Positions 53,895 to 62,668 of a stretch of 64,000 nucleotides of DNA are shown in pieces. Numbering within the stretch: position 1 is the stretch's first letter; each line of letters starts with the position of its first letter. The position numbers and the translations under genes are program-made. Location of the stretch: positions 186,001-250,000 of the forward strand of contig NZ_CANLXP010000002.1 in the NCBI RefSeq assembly GCF_947495145.1. The letters run 5' to 3'. Origin of the DNA: an uncultured Arthrobacter sp. Lineage in GTDB: Bacteria > Actinomycetota > Actinomycetes > Actinomycetales > Micrococcaceae. Under the pieces are notes generated by a model, which was not told where the DNA came from, did not search any database, and saw only the letters and a list, made by a program, of their open reading frames with translations.

Positions 53895-53920
53895 CGGCGT
53901 TTCCCCGCCGACACGCCGCA
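53895..53920 (+). repeat. left copy of 26 bp direct repeat flanking the sipW operon
   Basis: It matches 57198-57223 at 22 of 26 positions (shared core TCCCCGC and ACGCCGCA). Each copy has GGCG/CGCC ends that can pair. Confidence 0.5.
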
Positions 53921-54050
53921 GTTTCGCTCAGATCGCGGGGAAACCGGTACGCCGAGCGAGGTTCCGCCGCTTACCTCAACGAAACCCGAGGGCTTGTGCA
54001 TGGGTAGCCAAGGAAAGCTCGCGCTTTCTTGATGTACATCGCCGGGCCTA

Positions 54051-54064
54051 GTTGAAGTTTCAAC
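54051..54064. promoter_or_regulatory. palindrome GTTGAAGTTTCAAC upstream of sipW operon
   Basis: Perfect 6-base arms around GT, 47 bases before ATG 54111. Its position suits an operator of the operon; the regulator is unknown. Confidence 0.4.
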
Positions 54065-54110
54065 GACAGGATCATGCCATCGGAAGAATTATTGGGGAAG
54101 GAACAGAATT

Positions 54111-54671
54111 ATGAACAAGATGGCAAAAGGCGCAATCGCAACGGCCGCAGGAGTCGTGTTGCTGATCGGCGGCGGGGGAACTCTGGCTGTTTGGAACGTG
54201 GAGCGGGAGTCTGGAGCCGGCCAAATCACTGCGGGCGATTTGAATCTGACGACTGAGGCTGGCTCCTGGACGGTTCTCGGTGTGGACGGGCCGGAAGAGA
54301 TCCTGAATATTGCGGACTACAAGATCGTTCCCGGTGACGTGTTGACCTACACGCAGTTGATGGACGTCACTTTGGATGGCGATAACCTTGCGGCAAATCT
54401 GACGGTGACGAGTCCTTCCGGCAGCAACAAGGATTTCGTCGCGGACACGTTCGAAGTATCTGAAGTCCGACTCACGAAGGGCACCGCGGAGATCCAGAAC
54501 CCGCTTACCGATGATGTGACGGATGTCGTTGCCACCGCATCTTTCGAGTTCAAGGAATCTACGGGCGGCCGCTTAAGCAGGAACGCGACTTACAACTTCG
54601 ACACAGTGGCTTTCAAGCTGGAACAGATCGCACCGGCACCGACCGACGCTTCGGCAGCGCCTACCTCGTAG
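54111..54671 (+). CDS. SipW-type exported protein (alternate-type signal peptide)
   Basis: The 186-residue protein has the long signal peptide with GGGGTLAVWN at the cleavage region (residues about 18-30), which is diagnostic of proteins processed by SipW-type signal peptidases (TasA/camelysin-like; actinobacterial relatives are called alternate-type signal peptide proteins). The mature part is beta-rich and acidic (ITAGDLNLTTEAGSWTVLG, YKIVPGDVLTYTQLMDVTLDGDNLAANLTVTS) like TasA-fold proteins, and has no cysteine. It is probably a secreted structural subunit. GGAAGGAA precedes ATG 54111, and the gene opens a five-gene unit with sipW. Confidence 0.87.
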   Translation: MNKMAKGAIATAAGVVLLIGGGGTLAVWNVERESGAGQITAGDLNLTTEAGSWTVLGVDGPEEILNIADYKIVPGDVLTYTQLMDVTLDGDNLAANLTVTSPSGSNKDFVADTFEVSEVRLTKGTAEIQNPLTDDVTDVVATASFEFKESTGGRLSRNATYNFDTVAFKLEQIAPAPTDASAAPTS

Positions 54672-54749
54672 AGCGGGCATTTTCATCAAATAGCTCTACT
54701 CCTTTGAGAACAATGCGGAACTGATCAACAGAGCAGGAGAATGACCTCG

Positions 54750-55343
54750 ATGCGTACGGCGACAGCGATAAGAACCGGAATGGTGCTTGCTGTCGCCGTC
54801 GTGCTTGGCCTAATGGTCGCACCGGCTGCTCACGCGGTTTGGAGCGTTTTCGTTCCATCCAATGTAGGCACAATTCAAGCAGCGAACTTCTCGGTCAAGC
54901 TAATCGGATCACCACTAGTCACAGAGCAGGAGATGGTTCTAGCGGACGGATCGCCTGCCACCGTCGAGCTGATCGGTTACGGTGCTGAACTGGGGAAGCT
55001 GTATCCCGGCGGAAGCGTGACAGCGGGGGTACAGGTCACCAACAAGACAAACGCTGGCTCTGACTTCAACCTTGGGATCACGTTGTCCGAGCCATTCACG
55101 AGCAAATCCGTCCTCGCTAAGCACCTAACAGTCGACTATGCCACCGCCGGAAGCCTCGAGACCTGTTCGGTCGCTGCATACGGTGCCCGGGAGCAACTGC
55201 CGAGCATCGAGATCGGTAAGGAGGAAGCTGCGGTGATCTGTTTCAAAATCGGGCTGAAGGCCAATACTGGTTCCGACATGCTGGGCGAAACCGCTTCCGT
55301 CGAGGGGACGTTGCTCGCAACGCAGATCGGCAGGACGCCATGA
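54750..55343 (+). CDS. second SipW-type exported protein
   Basis: The 197-residue protein has a signal peptide ending near APAAHAVWSVF and a beta-rich mature part with PGGSVTAGVQVTNKTNAGSDFNLGITLSEPF, again TasA-like in layout (an Ig-like stalk with a surface-layer type cadence). Two cysteines (C146 and C170, approximately) may form a disulfide. I chose ATG 54750 since AGGAGA lies nine bases upstream; the ATG at 54741 is too close to it. The stop overlaps the sipW start (ATGA). Confidence 0.82.
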   Translation: MRTATAIRTGMVLAVAVVLGLMVAPAAHAVWSVFVPSNVGTIQAANFSVKLIGSPLVTEQEMVLADGSPATVELIGYGAELGKLYPGGSVTAGVQVTNKTNAGSDFNLGITLSEPFTSKSVLAKHLTVDYATAGSLETCSVAAYGAREQLPSIEIGKEEAAVICFKIGLKANTGSDMLGETASVEGTLLATQIGRTP

Positions 55344-55942
55344 AGGTCCTGAAGGGAGCAGGCAAGGCAGTTAGCTTCACCGCGCTCACCCTCGCGGTCC
55401 TGGCAGCACTGGTGCTGATTGCCGTTCCGCGGGTCACCGGCTCCTACACCTACACCGTGCTCACAAACTCGATGGCGCCGGGTTATCCCCCGGGAACGTT
55501 CATCGTCGTCAAGCCGGCCCCGTTCGACGAGCTGGGAATTGGCGACGTCATCACCTATCAGCTCGAGTCGGGCCGGCCCGAGGTCGTCACTCACCGCATC
55601 ACAGGCGTCAGCGCCACCCAGCAAGGCGAGCGCACCTACATCACCAAGGGTGACAACAATTCGGTCGAGGATGCTGCTGCAGTCCTCGAGGTCCAAGTGA
55701 AGGGGAAACTTTTCTACGCGGTGCCCTATGTCGGTTTCGTCGCGAACGCTGCAGGCCAGGGTGACCGCAACAGCGTCATCCACTTCGCCGCTATCGGCCT
55801 CGTCGCCTACGGGATTTTTACTATCGGCCGTGGTGCTTTCGGCAAACGGAAGAGTCGCTCGGAGACTACGGATCACGGGTCCGCTCAGGAAGAACAGCAG
55901 GAGAATCAGCCCGTTTTGGTTACTGCCGGAGGCAAGCCGTGA
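55340..55942 (+). CDS. sipW: SipW-type (ER-type) signal peptidase I
   Basis: The 200-residue membrane protease cleaves signal peptides of its operon partners. It has an N-terminal transmembrane helix (VSFTALTLAVLAALVLIAV), the serine in TNSMAPG (S44), a histidine in place of the usual lysine in VVTHRI (H85), and KGDNN with D105. It also has a second helix near 150-170. The Ser-His pair marks the archaeal/ER/SipW class rather than ordinary bacterial LepB. Start and stop overlap its neighbours by four bases each, so the five genes are coupled. Confidence 0.93.
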   Translation: MKVLKGAGKAVSFTALTLAVLAALVLIAVPRVTGSYTYTVLTNSMAPGYPPGTFIVVKPAPFDELGIGDVITYQLESGRPEVVTHRITGVSATQQGERTYITKGDNNSVEDAAAVLEVQVKGKLFYAVPYVGFVANAAGQGDRNSVIHFAAIGLVAYGIFTIGRGAFGKRKSRSETTDHGSAQEEQQENQPVLVTAGGKP

Positions 55943-56697
55943 TTCGACGTGGCGCTGCCGCGCGGGGCTTATTCGCGATCTCCATTCTGGGCGTGAGTAC
56001 GTTGCTGCAGACCTCAGCGGCGCAGGCTTCCGAGCAGGAGCCAGCTTTGCAGTTCAGCACCGACGGCGTCTCATACTCAACGACGCTGTCCGATCCAGTC
56101 CTGCAGAATCTCGAACCCATCGTTCCCGGCGGCGCGATCGAGCGGCGACTGTGGATCCGCAACAACGGCGGCGATGACGCGCTCCTGTCAATTGCAGCCC
56201 TAGCCGGTACCGTAGCTCCCGCCTTGGAGCAGGAGCTCAAGGTGCGGACGGCTACTCAGCATTGGTCCGGTGCACAGGCACCCCTCGGGAAGTCGGGATC
56301 CTGCAGCAATCTCGCGGTCGGACTGCCAGTATCGGCTGGGGAAACCATGCGTCTGGCCTTAGATCTGCAGTTCGACATCGACGCCCCGAATGAGACTCGG
56401 CAGCAGTCGGCAGGCTTTGCACTTAGTTTCCTGCTACAGGATGCACGCGTAGGTACTACCTCGGGAGCCTGTAGCGACCCTCGCGGCGTGGTCGTCCCCG
56501 GGTTTGGTTCAAATAATCCTGCCGCAGGCACTCCCGTTCAAGAGCCGAGAGCTCAGGCACCGCACGGCATCCTCGCCTATACCGGTGCCTCAATGCTCCC
56601 CTGGCTCACCGGCGGAGCAGTTGCGATCGGAGTGGGTGCGCTGCTCGTAGCCTTGGTAAGACGTCGGTCCAGCGAACAAAGGAAGGAACAGCAATGA
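55939..56697 (+). CDS. secreted protein with LAYTG cell-wall anchor
   Basis: The 252-residue protein has a signal peptide (to about AQAS), a beta-rich region (PIVPGGAIERRLWIRNNGGDDALLSIAALAG, an Ig-like fold with strand pattern of the other members), a Pro/Gly linker and a C-terminal sorting signal LAYTG (about residues 212-216). A hydrophobic helix and RRR tail follow. LAXTG is the motif of class E sortase substrates in actinobacteria, so the protein should be bound to peptidoglycan. It may anchor or cap a structure built from the SipW-exported proteins. Confidence 0.85.
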   Translation: MIRRGAAARGLFAISILGVSTLLQTSAAQASEQEPALQFSTDGVSYSTTLSDPVLQNLEPIVPGGAIERRLWIRNNGGDDALLSIAALAGTVAPALEQELKVRTATQHWSGAQAPLGKSGSCSNLAVGLPVSAGETMRLALDLQFDIDAPNETRQQSAGFALSFLLQDARVGTTSGACSDPRGVVVPGFGSNNPAAGTPVQEPRAQAPHGILAYTGASMLPWLTGGAVAIGVGALLVALVRRRSSEQRKEQQ

Positions 56698-57140
56698 AGA
56701 AGCCAAGAGTCAACCGGCGGCTCGTTCTGATCGCCTTTCTTGTTGCTGTGCTCATCGGCGGCGGCGGTCAGGCGGTGGCCCTGTGGCAGCAGAGCTCAAA
56801 TCTCACCATGCAGGTGGCATCTAGCAAGTTGCCCCCAGTGAATTTCGGACCCTGTGACTACACCGGCAACTCGGGTAAAGCAAGGGTAAGTTGGGAAAAA
56901 CCACCGAATTTCGACGTCTCGCATTATGTTGTCACCGTTTATAAGAACGGCGACCGAGTGGGTAAAGACAGCACTATATCCACCAATTCTCTTGAACTGA
57001 ATTCTGAATTTTTCGGCGCTGTCGCAGGCGACATATTAACCCTCGGCGTTGTCGCGTTCTACAGCGGCTACAGCAGTCCGGTGGCGATCTCGATGGACAT
57101 CCGTGTCATCGCCGGCAACAATGCACCGTTGAGGTGCTAG
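56694..57140 (+). CDS. small exported protein with SipW-type signal and Fn3-like domain
   Basis: The 148-residue protein begins KKPRVNRRLVLIAFLVAVLI with GGGGQAVALWQQSS, a SipW-type cleavage region. The mature part contains one fibronectin-type fold (KARVSWEKPPNFDVSHYVVTVYKNGDRVG, TNSLELNSEFF) and two cysteines. Base composition is visibly lower in GC than in the surrounding genes. ATG overlaps the preceding stop (ATGA). Its role, perhaps an adhesin or minor subunit, is inferred from the operon. Confidence 0.82.
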   Translation: MKKPRVNRRLVLIAFLVAVLIGGGGQAVALWQQSSNLTMQVASSKLPPVNFGPCDYTGNSGKARVSWEKPPNFDVSHYVVTVYKNGDRVGKDSTISTNSLELNSEFFGAVAGDILTLGVVAFYSGYSSPVAISMDIRVIAGNNAPLRC

Positions 57141-57197
57141 GGAGCGCTTCGACGCTAGAAACGCATCCCCATTCTCTCCGCGAAACCCCAACGACTG

Positions 57198-57223
57198 CGG
57201 CGCCTCCCCGCAGATACGCCGCA
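57198..57223 (+). repeat. right copy of 26 bp direct repeat flanking the sipW operon
   Basis: It matches 53895-53920 at 22 of 26 positions and forms a TGCGGCG / CGCCGCA stem. It lies between the convergent operon end and mfd, so it may also work as a terminator-like hairpin. Confidence 0.5.
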
Positions 57224-57266
57224 CGCCCATCCCGAAGGTGGGGAAAATAGCGCCCCGAAACCACCC

Positions 57267-60200
57267 CTACGCCGCGAACACCGCATCCACCACGCCCTGC
57301 GCCCACTCGAGGATCGCGGCGTCAGCCAAATCGCGACCCCCAAAGGCAGCAGTCTTCGGCTTCGGAATCAACGCCGCGTTCATCGCAGGCTTCACCGACG
57401 AACCCGGGTACATCCGCTTCAGGCGCATCTCCTTCGACTCGGGCAGGTTGGCCGGCGCGAACTTGATAAAGTTCCCCTGCAGCGCCACGTCCGTCAGCCC
57501 CACCGAACGCGCCCGTACACGGAGCCGCGCCACTGCGACGAGGTTGACCACCGGCGCCGGCAGGTCACCGTAGCGGTCCTTGAGCTCCTCGACCACCTCG
57601 TCAATCGCGGCGTCGGTCAGGCACGACGCTAGCTTCCGGTAGGCCTCCAACCGCAGCCGCTCCCCCGGCACATAATCGTGCGGCAGATGCGCGTTCACCG
57701 GCAGCTCGATTTTCATCTCGGCGGCCTTTTCCTCAGCCTCGCCACGGAAGTTCGCCACCGCCTCACCGACCAGCCGGATATACAGGTCGAAGCCCACCCC
57801 GGCGATATGCCCGGACTGCTCCCCACCCAGCAGGTTGCCCGCACCACGGATCTCGAGGTCCTTCAGTGCCAGCTGCATACCCGCACCGAGCTCGTTATGC
57901 GACGCCACCGCCTTCAACCGCTCCAGCGCCACCTCACCCAACGGCTTCTCCGACGGGTACAGGAAGTACGCGTACGCCCGCTCCCGCCCGCGCCCAACAC
58001 GTCCGCGCAGCTGGTGCAGCTGCGACAGCCCGTAGTTGTCCGCCCGGTCCACAATCAGCGTGTTCGCGTTCGAAATGTCCAGCCCGGTCTCGATGATCGT
58101 CGTACACACCAGCACGTCGAACTTCTTCTCCCAGAAGTCCACGATGATCTGCTCCAGCCGCGACTCGCTCATCTGCCCATGCGCGACGGCGACTCGCGCC
58201 TCCGGAATCAGCTGCTGCAGATGTGATGCGGTCCGGTCGATCGAGGACACCCGGTTGTGCACGAAGAACACCTGCCCCTCGCGCATCAGCTCACGCCGGA
58301 TCGCCGCCGACGTCTGCTTGTCCGTGTACGGGCCCACGTACGTCAGCACAGGGTGCCGCTCCTCCGGCGGCGTCGCCAGCGTAGACGTCTCGCGAATCCC
58401 GGTCAGCGACATCTCAAGCGTTCGCGGAATCGGCGTGGCACTCATCGCCAGCACGTCCACGTTGGTGCGCATCTTCTTCAGCGCTTCCTTGTGCTCAACG
58501 CCGAACCGCTGCTCCTCGTCCACGATCACGAGCCCCAAATCGCGAAACTGCACCTCGGTGGAGAGCAACCGGTGCGTGCCGATTACGACGTCGACCGAAC
58601 CGTTCTTCAGCCCCTCCACCGTTTCCTTGGACTCCTTGGACGTCTGGAACCGCGACAGCGCCCGAATCCGCACCGGAAACCCGGAGAACCGCTCGGAAAA
58701 CGTCTCGAAGTGCTGCTGCACCAGGAGCGTGGTCGGCACCAGCACGGCCACCTGCTTCCCGTCCTGCACAGCCTTGAACGCTGCCCGCACCGCGATTTCG
58801 GTCTTGCCGTAGCCGACGTCGCCGGAGACGAGCCGGTCCATCGGGATTTCCCGCTCCATGTCGGCCTTGACCTCGTTGATCGTGGTGAGCTGGTCCGGAG
58901 TCTCGATGTACGGGAAGGCCTCCTCCAGCTCGCGCTGCCACGGCGTATCCGGCGCAAACGCATGTCCGCGCGACGCCATCCGCGCCGAGTACAGCCGGAT
59001 CAGCTCACCGGCAATCTCCTTGACTGCCTTGCGCGCCTGGCTCTTGGTCTTCGCCCAGTCGGAGCCGCCCATCTTCGACAGCGCCGGCGTATCCCCGCCC
59101 ACGTACCGGGTCACCTGGTCCAGCTGGTCCGTCGGCACAAACAGCCGGTCACCCGGCGCCCCGCGCTTGGACGGCGCATACTCCAGCACCAGATACTCGC
59201 GGATCGTCTTGGTCGGCCCCGCCCCCGTGGACCGCTGAATCAGCTCCACAAACCGCGCCACACCGTGCTGCTCGTGCACCACAAAGTCGCCCTCACGCAG
59301 CTGCAAAGGGTCGACGGCGTTGCGCCGCTTCGAGGGCATCTTCCGCATGTCGCGGGTACCGGCGGCAGTGGTGCGGCCCAGCAGATCCGCTTCGGTCAGC
59401 AGCCCCAGCTTGAGCCCGTCGAGCACAAAACCGCGGCCGGCCGACGAGGTCGTGATCTCGATAATTCCCGGCTGCGGCGAACGGTCAAGCGATTCAACGC
59501 GCGACGCCGGAATGTCGGCATCGTGGAACAGTTCAGCGAGGCGCTGGGCCGGCCCCGGCCCCTCGGTCGCGACGACCACCCGCCACTGGTCGCGCACCCG
59601 CCCGCCGAGGAACTCCATCATCTCGGCGACGTCGCCCTGATATCCGCGCGGTTCACGCGCCGCGACGGTGAAACTGTCGACGTCGGTCAGCAGCTCGTCG
59701 GACCCGAAGGACGTCACCACCCACCACGCAACATCATTCGAAAGCGCCGCAGACCGTGTATCCACCAGCGACCGGAAGCTCGCCGCCTCCAGGTCCGCAC
59801 CCAACTGACCGCTCAGATCAACGGGCGCCGCTCCGCCGTCGGATGCTGTTGCCCACGCTGCCTGGAGGAACTCCTCGTTGGTCGCCTCAAGGTCGTGGGC
59901 GCGGGCACGCACTTTTTCCGGCTCGACGACGACGGCAATCGACCCGGCCGGCAACTCACCGACAAACGGAACCATCGCGTCTACCAGCACCGGCGCGAGC
60001 GACTCCATCCCCTCGACAGCGATCCCGCCGGCAATCTTCTCCAGCATCCCCGCCGCGGCCGGTAGTTGGTCCTTCAGATGGGCGGCACGGGACATCACAG
60101 GCGGCGTGATCAGCAGTTCGCGGCACGGCGGCGCGTACAACTCCGTGGGGGCGCCGCGGTCACCATCGGTGGGCAGCGAACGCTGGTCAGCGACGGCAAA

Positions 60201-60881
60201 CCAGCGCATCTGGTCCACCTCGTCACCGAAGAACTCAACGCGGATAGGGTGGTCCTCGGTGGGTGGGAAGACGTCGATGATTCCGCCACGCACCGCGAAC
60301 TCGCCGCGATGAGTGACCATGTCTACCCGTGCGTAGGCGGCGTCGGCGAGCGCGCGGACAACCTCGTCGAACCCGCGCTCCTGCCCCACCTTCAGCGCCA
60401 CAGGCTCGAGGTCCCCCAGCCCGGCAACCAGCGGCTGCACGACGGCGCGGATCGGCGCCGTGATCACCCGGATCGGCTCGGCACCCGGGTGGGCCAGCCG
60501 CCGCAGGACCGACAGGCGCCGGCCTACCGTGTCGGAGCGCGGTGAGAGCCGCTCGTGCGGCAGCGTCTCCCAGCTCGGAAATTCTTCAATGCCCGACGCC
60601 GGCAGGTAGCTTCGCAGCGCCGCGGCCAGGTCCTCCGCCTCCCGCCCAGTGGCGGTGACGGCGACGACCACTGGCGCGCCGCCGTCGTCGTCGGTTGCCT
60701 CAGCGAGTCCGTCCACCATCTCCGCCAGCAGCGCGGCACGCAGTCCGGTGGGGGCGCCGATCTCGAGGTCGGTGCTGCGGTCGGCAATCGGGCGTGAGGC
60801 GTTGCTGCGCACCCGCGCGAAGGAGGCGTCCTCCTGCAGGGCAGCGCGGAGACCGTTGAGGGTGGGTCCGGAGGGGGCCAT
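57267..60881 (-). CDS. mfd: transcription-repair coupling factor Mfd
   Basis: The 1204-residue protein removes RNA polymerase stalled at DNA lesions and recruits UvrA. It shows the UvrB-like N-terminal module (LRAALLAEMVDGLAEATDDDGGAPVVV onward), the RNA-polymerase-interacting domain (EGDFVVHEQHGVARF, YAPSKRGAPGDRLFVPTDQL), the helicase motifs SGDVGYGKTEIAVRAAF and DEEQRFGVEHKEALK, the TRG motif region and a C-terminal D7 domain. Length fits the family. GAAGGAA precedes ATG 60881. It converges with the sipW operon. Confidence 0.97.
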   Translation of the reverse strand: MAPSGPTLNGLRAALQEDASFARVRSNASRPIADRSTDLEIGAPTGLRAALLAEMVDGLAEATDDDGGAPVVVAVTATGREAEDLAAALRSYLPASGIEEFPSWETLPHERLSPRSDTVGRRLSVLRRLAHPGAEPIRVITAPIRAVVQPLVAGLGDLEPVALKVGQERGFDEVVRALADAAYARVDMVTHRGEFAVRGGIIDVFPPTEDHPIRVEFFGDEVDQMRWFAVADQRSLPTDGDRGAPTELYAPPCRELLITPPVMSRAAHLKDQLPAAAGMLEKIAGGIAVEGMESLAPVLVDAMVPFVGELPAGSIAVVVEPEKVRARAHDLEATNEEFLQAAWATASDGGAAPVDLSGQLGADLEAASFRSLVDTRSAALSNDVAWWVVTSFGSDELLTDVDSFTVAAREPRGYQGDVAEMMEFLGGRVRDQWRVVVATEGPGPAQRLAELFHDADIPASRVESLDRSPQPGIIEITTSSAGRGFVLDGLKLGLLTEADLLGRTTAAGTRDMRKMPSKRRNAVDPLQLREGDFVVHEQHGVARFVELIQRSTGAGPTKTIREYLVLEYAPSKRGAPGDRLFVPTDQLDQVTRYVGGDTPALSKMGGSDWAKTKSQARKAVKEIAGELIRLYSARMASRGHAFAPDTPWQRELEEAFPYIETPDQLTTINEVKADMEREIPMDRLVSGDVGYGKTEIAVRAAFKAVQDGKQVAVLVPTTLLVQQHFETFSERFSGFPVRIRALSRFQTSKESKETVEGLKNGSVDVVIGTHRLLSTEVQFRDLGLVIVDEEQRFGVEHKEALKKMRTNVDVLAMSATPIPRTLEMSLTGIRETSTLATPPEERHPVLTYVGPYTDKQTSAAIRRELMREGQVFFVHNRVSSIDRTASHLQQLIPEARVAVAHGQMSESRLEQIIVDFWEKKFDVLVCTTIIETGLDISNANTLIVDRADNYGLSQLHQLRGRVGRGRERAYAYFLYPSEKPLGEVALERLKAVASHNELGAGMQLALKDLEIRGAGNLLGGEQSGHIAGVGFDLYIRLVGEAVANFRGEAEEKAAEMKIELPVNAHLPHDYVPGERLRLEAYRKLASCLTDAAIDEVVEELKDRYGDLPAPVVNLVAVARLRVRARSVGLTDVALQGNFIKFAPANLPESKEMRLKRMYPGSSVKPAMNAALIPKPKTAAFGGRDLADAAILEWAQGVVDAVFAA

Positions 60882-61030
60882 GGCGTTCCTTCAGGGTTAC
60901 TTAAGCTGAAACCGAGCACGAAAAGACAACACGAATACCCGGGAATTCGCGAAGAATCCCGGGAGTCGGCGTTAACACTACCGCCCAGCGGGGACAGGCG
61001 CCCTAACGGAGGGCCAGCTAATCCCTGGCC

Positions 61031-61036
61031 TAACGT
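61031..61036 (+). promoter_or_regulatory. -10 hexamer TAACGT of the gene at 61044 (leaderless)
   Basis: TAACGT lies 7 nt before GTG 61044, with no ribosome site. Confidence 0.55.
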
Positions 61037-61043
61037 TGGCTTT

Positions 61044-61901
61044 GTGACTCATTACCTGAACCAAACCAGGAAACAGGCCGCCGCTGCCCTTCAGGAGTTC
61101 CTGGACGAGCGCGAACCGGCCCTGGACCGGCTTCGAACGTCCATCCAGACCGACGGCCAGAACCCCGACGTGTTGCTCGACGGCACGGTTGAGAGTCTCG
61201 TACCCCTGTGGCAGTGGATCCTCCCGCGGCTGACTGGCCCCGAGGCACCCGGCGTGACCGCCCCGGCGTCGGTGCCGCGGGAAGAGTGGCCGTCCTGGGA
61301 GCGGTACACCGAGGAGGACGAGCAGGTTCTGTCCCTTGAGTCCCTGCACCTCCTGGACGGCTTGGTCTCCTACCTCGCGGCCGTGGTGCAGCACGGTGCG
61401 CCTTCGGCCCGGTGGGACACCGCCCGCCACCGGGTCAAGCGTTACGCCTTCAACAATCACCCGGTGCTGGTCAGCGAGAACACCGACAGCCACATCTTCC
61501 TGCCCTCGGTGCCGGCCGGAGACGCCCGCGCTGTCCTTCTCGGTATGCGCGAGTCCCCGGAGAATCGAATCGCCCAGTACGCGGGCGCTGTCATTGACGA
61601 CCTGGGCCGGGGCGCTGAAGGCAGCGACCAGCCCTCAGCCAACGAAGAACCGCTGGTCGAGGTCGAGGACCTCGGGGATGATCCGCGCCGGGGACGCGAA
61701 CTTGAGGTGTCTGTCCGGGAAGACATCGCCCACAAACACTCACACACCGTGGACGCACTCGCAAAGGACCTCAAGGGTCAGGACGGCATCACCGACGTCA
61801 TCCGCGAAGACCGCGAGGTCCTCCTCGTCGCCACGCCCACCTGGACCGCGACCCGCCTTGAAGAGTGGGCCACCGACTACCTCGCTACGAAGCTCACATA
61901 G
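61044..61901 (+). CDS. conserved hypothetical protein
   Basis: A 285-residue soluble, acidic protein of unknown function. The first part is helical (NQTRKQAAAALQEFLDERE, LLDGTVESLVPLWQWILPRL), with a middle region containing FNNHPVLVSENTDSHIFLPSVP and a C-terminal part with KHSHTVDALAKDLKGQDGI and TATRLEEWATDYLATKLT. Start at GTG 61044 is supported by the leaderless hexamer. No signal peptide or membrane segment. Conserved tryptophans suggest a folded enzyme or adaptor, but I do not recognise a family. Confidence 0.75.
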   Translation: MTHYLNQTRKQAAAALQEFLDEREPALDRLRTSIQTDGQNPDVLLDGTVESLVPLWQWILPRLTGPEAPGVTAPASVPREEWPSWERYTEEDEQVLSLESLHLLDGLVSYLAAVVQHGAPSARWDTARHRVKRYAFNNHPVLVSENTDSHIFLPSVPAGDARAVLLGMRESPENRIAQYAGAVIDDLGRGAEGSDQPSANEEPLVEVEDLGDDPRRGRELEVSVREDIAHKHSHTVDALAKDLKGQDGITDVIREDREVLLVATPTWTATRLEEWATDYLATKLT

Positions 61902-61940
61902 GATGTACGGGAACCACAACGAACCAACCCCGGAGGATTA

Positions 61941-62438
61941 GTGGCACTCAGCGCCTCAACCACCCTGCCCCATGACGTTGCATCGGTAACTGATGTCTTC
62001 ACCGATGAAGCGTTTCTCAAGCACATCAGTGAGCACGTCGGAGGGGAACTGAAGTCCCTGAACGTCGACGGCGACACCTCCGCCGCCTTCACCCTCACCG
62101 CTGTGCGCACCCTGCCCACCACGCGCCTGCCGGAGTTCGCCCGCAAGTTCGTCGGCGACAGCATCACGGTGACGCAGACCGAGGACTGGGCCGCACCTCT
62201 CGCCGACGGCTCCCGTGAAGCGAAGGTGACCATGAAAGTCTCCGGCGCGCCGGTAACGGTCGACGCCGTTCAGCGCCTGGTTGCCGAGGGCACCTCCACC
62301 CGCGTGGACCTCGAGGGGAAGGTCACCTCCTCCATTCCGTTCATGGGCGCCAAGATCGCCGACGCCGCCGAGCCGTTCATCGGCAAGGCCCTGAACGTTC
62401 AGGCCGCCCAGGCCAAGAGCTGGCTGGAAAACCGCTGA
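61941..62438 (+). CDS. DUF2505-domain protein
   Basis: The 165-residue protein matches the DUF2505 family (SRPBCC-like fold): LPHDVASVTDVFTDEAFLKHISEHVGG, FTLTAVRTLPTTRLPEFARKFVGDS, and the C-terminal GAKIADAAEPFIGKALNVQAAQAKSWL. These proteins may bind lipids or other hydrophobic ligands; none is confirmed. GGAGG lies five bases before GTG 61941. It overlaps the next gene by one base (TGATG). Confidence 0.88.
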   Translation: MALSASTTLPHDVASVTDVFTDEAFLKHISEHVGGELKSLNVDGDTSAAFTLTAVRTLPTTRLPEFARKFVGDSITVTQTEDWAAPLADGSREAKVTMKVSGAPVTVDAVQRLVAEGTSTRVDLEGKVTSSIPFMGAKIADAAEPFIGKALNVQAAQAKSWLENR

Positions 62439-62659
62439 TGGAGCTGCCCCTGGCCCTATCGATCGTCCTGGTGGTTGCCGGACTCTGGACGCTCATCGTG
62501 TGGCCGCCGTTCCTGCGCCGGGTGTTCAAGGACCCCCGGGCCAAGGATGAGAACGGCGCTCCCACCCGGTTCCTGAAGGTTCATTTCATGCTCGTGACCA
62601 CGTCCATGATCCTGGGCGCCGCAACCCTGGTGATCGGGATCCGCACGCTGGCCGCTTGA
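62438..62659 (+). CDS. SCO4848-like small membrane protein
   Basis: The 73-residue protein has two hydrophobic helices (LALSIVLVVAGLWTLIVWPPF and VHFMLVTTSMILGAATLVIGI) joined by FLRRVFKDPRAKDENGAPTRF. This pattern of WPxFLR, DPRA and GAPT is that of the SCO4848 family of actinobacterial membrane proteins. Function is unknown. Its ATG uses the A of the DUF2505 stop, so the two are coupled. Confidence 0.82.
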   Translation: MELPLALSIVLVVAGLWTLIVWPPFLRRVFKDPRAKDENGAPTRFLKVHFMLVTTSMILGAATLVIGIRTLAA

Positions 62660-62668
62660 GTAACTCGC

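Larger units (their letters stand above)
53611..54110. other. 500 bp intergenic region upstream of the sipW operon
   Basis: Divergent promoters for deoC (leftward) and the sipW operon (rightward) must lie here. Two structures stand out: a 26 bp sequence at 53895-53920 that recurs at 57198-57223 beyond the operon, and a palindrome GTTGAA-GT-TTCAAC at 54051-54064, 47 bases before the first gene. Open frames in this stretch lack ribosome sites and coding character, so I call none. Confidence 0.5.

Noticed and set aside
53571-54032. Possible small genes upstream of the sipW operon
   Set aside because: Overlapping frames in several phases, no ribosome sites, no recognisable product, and partly antisense to deoC.
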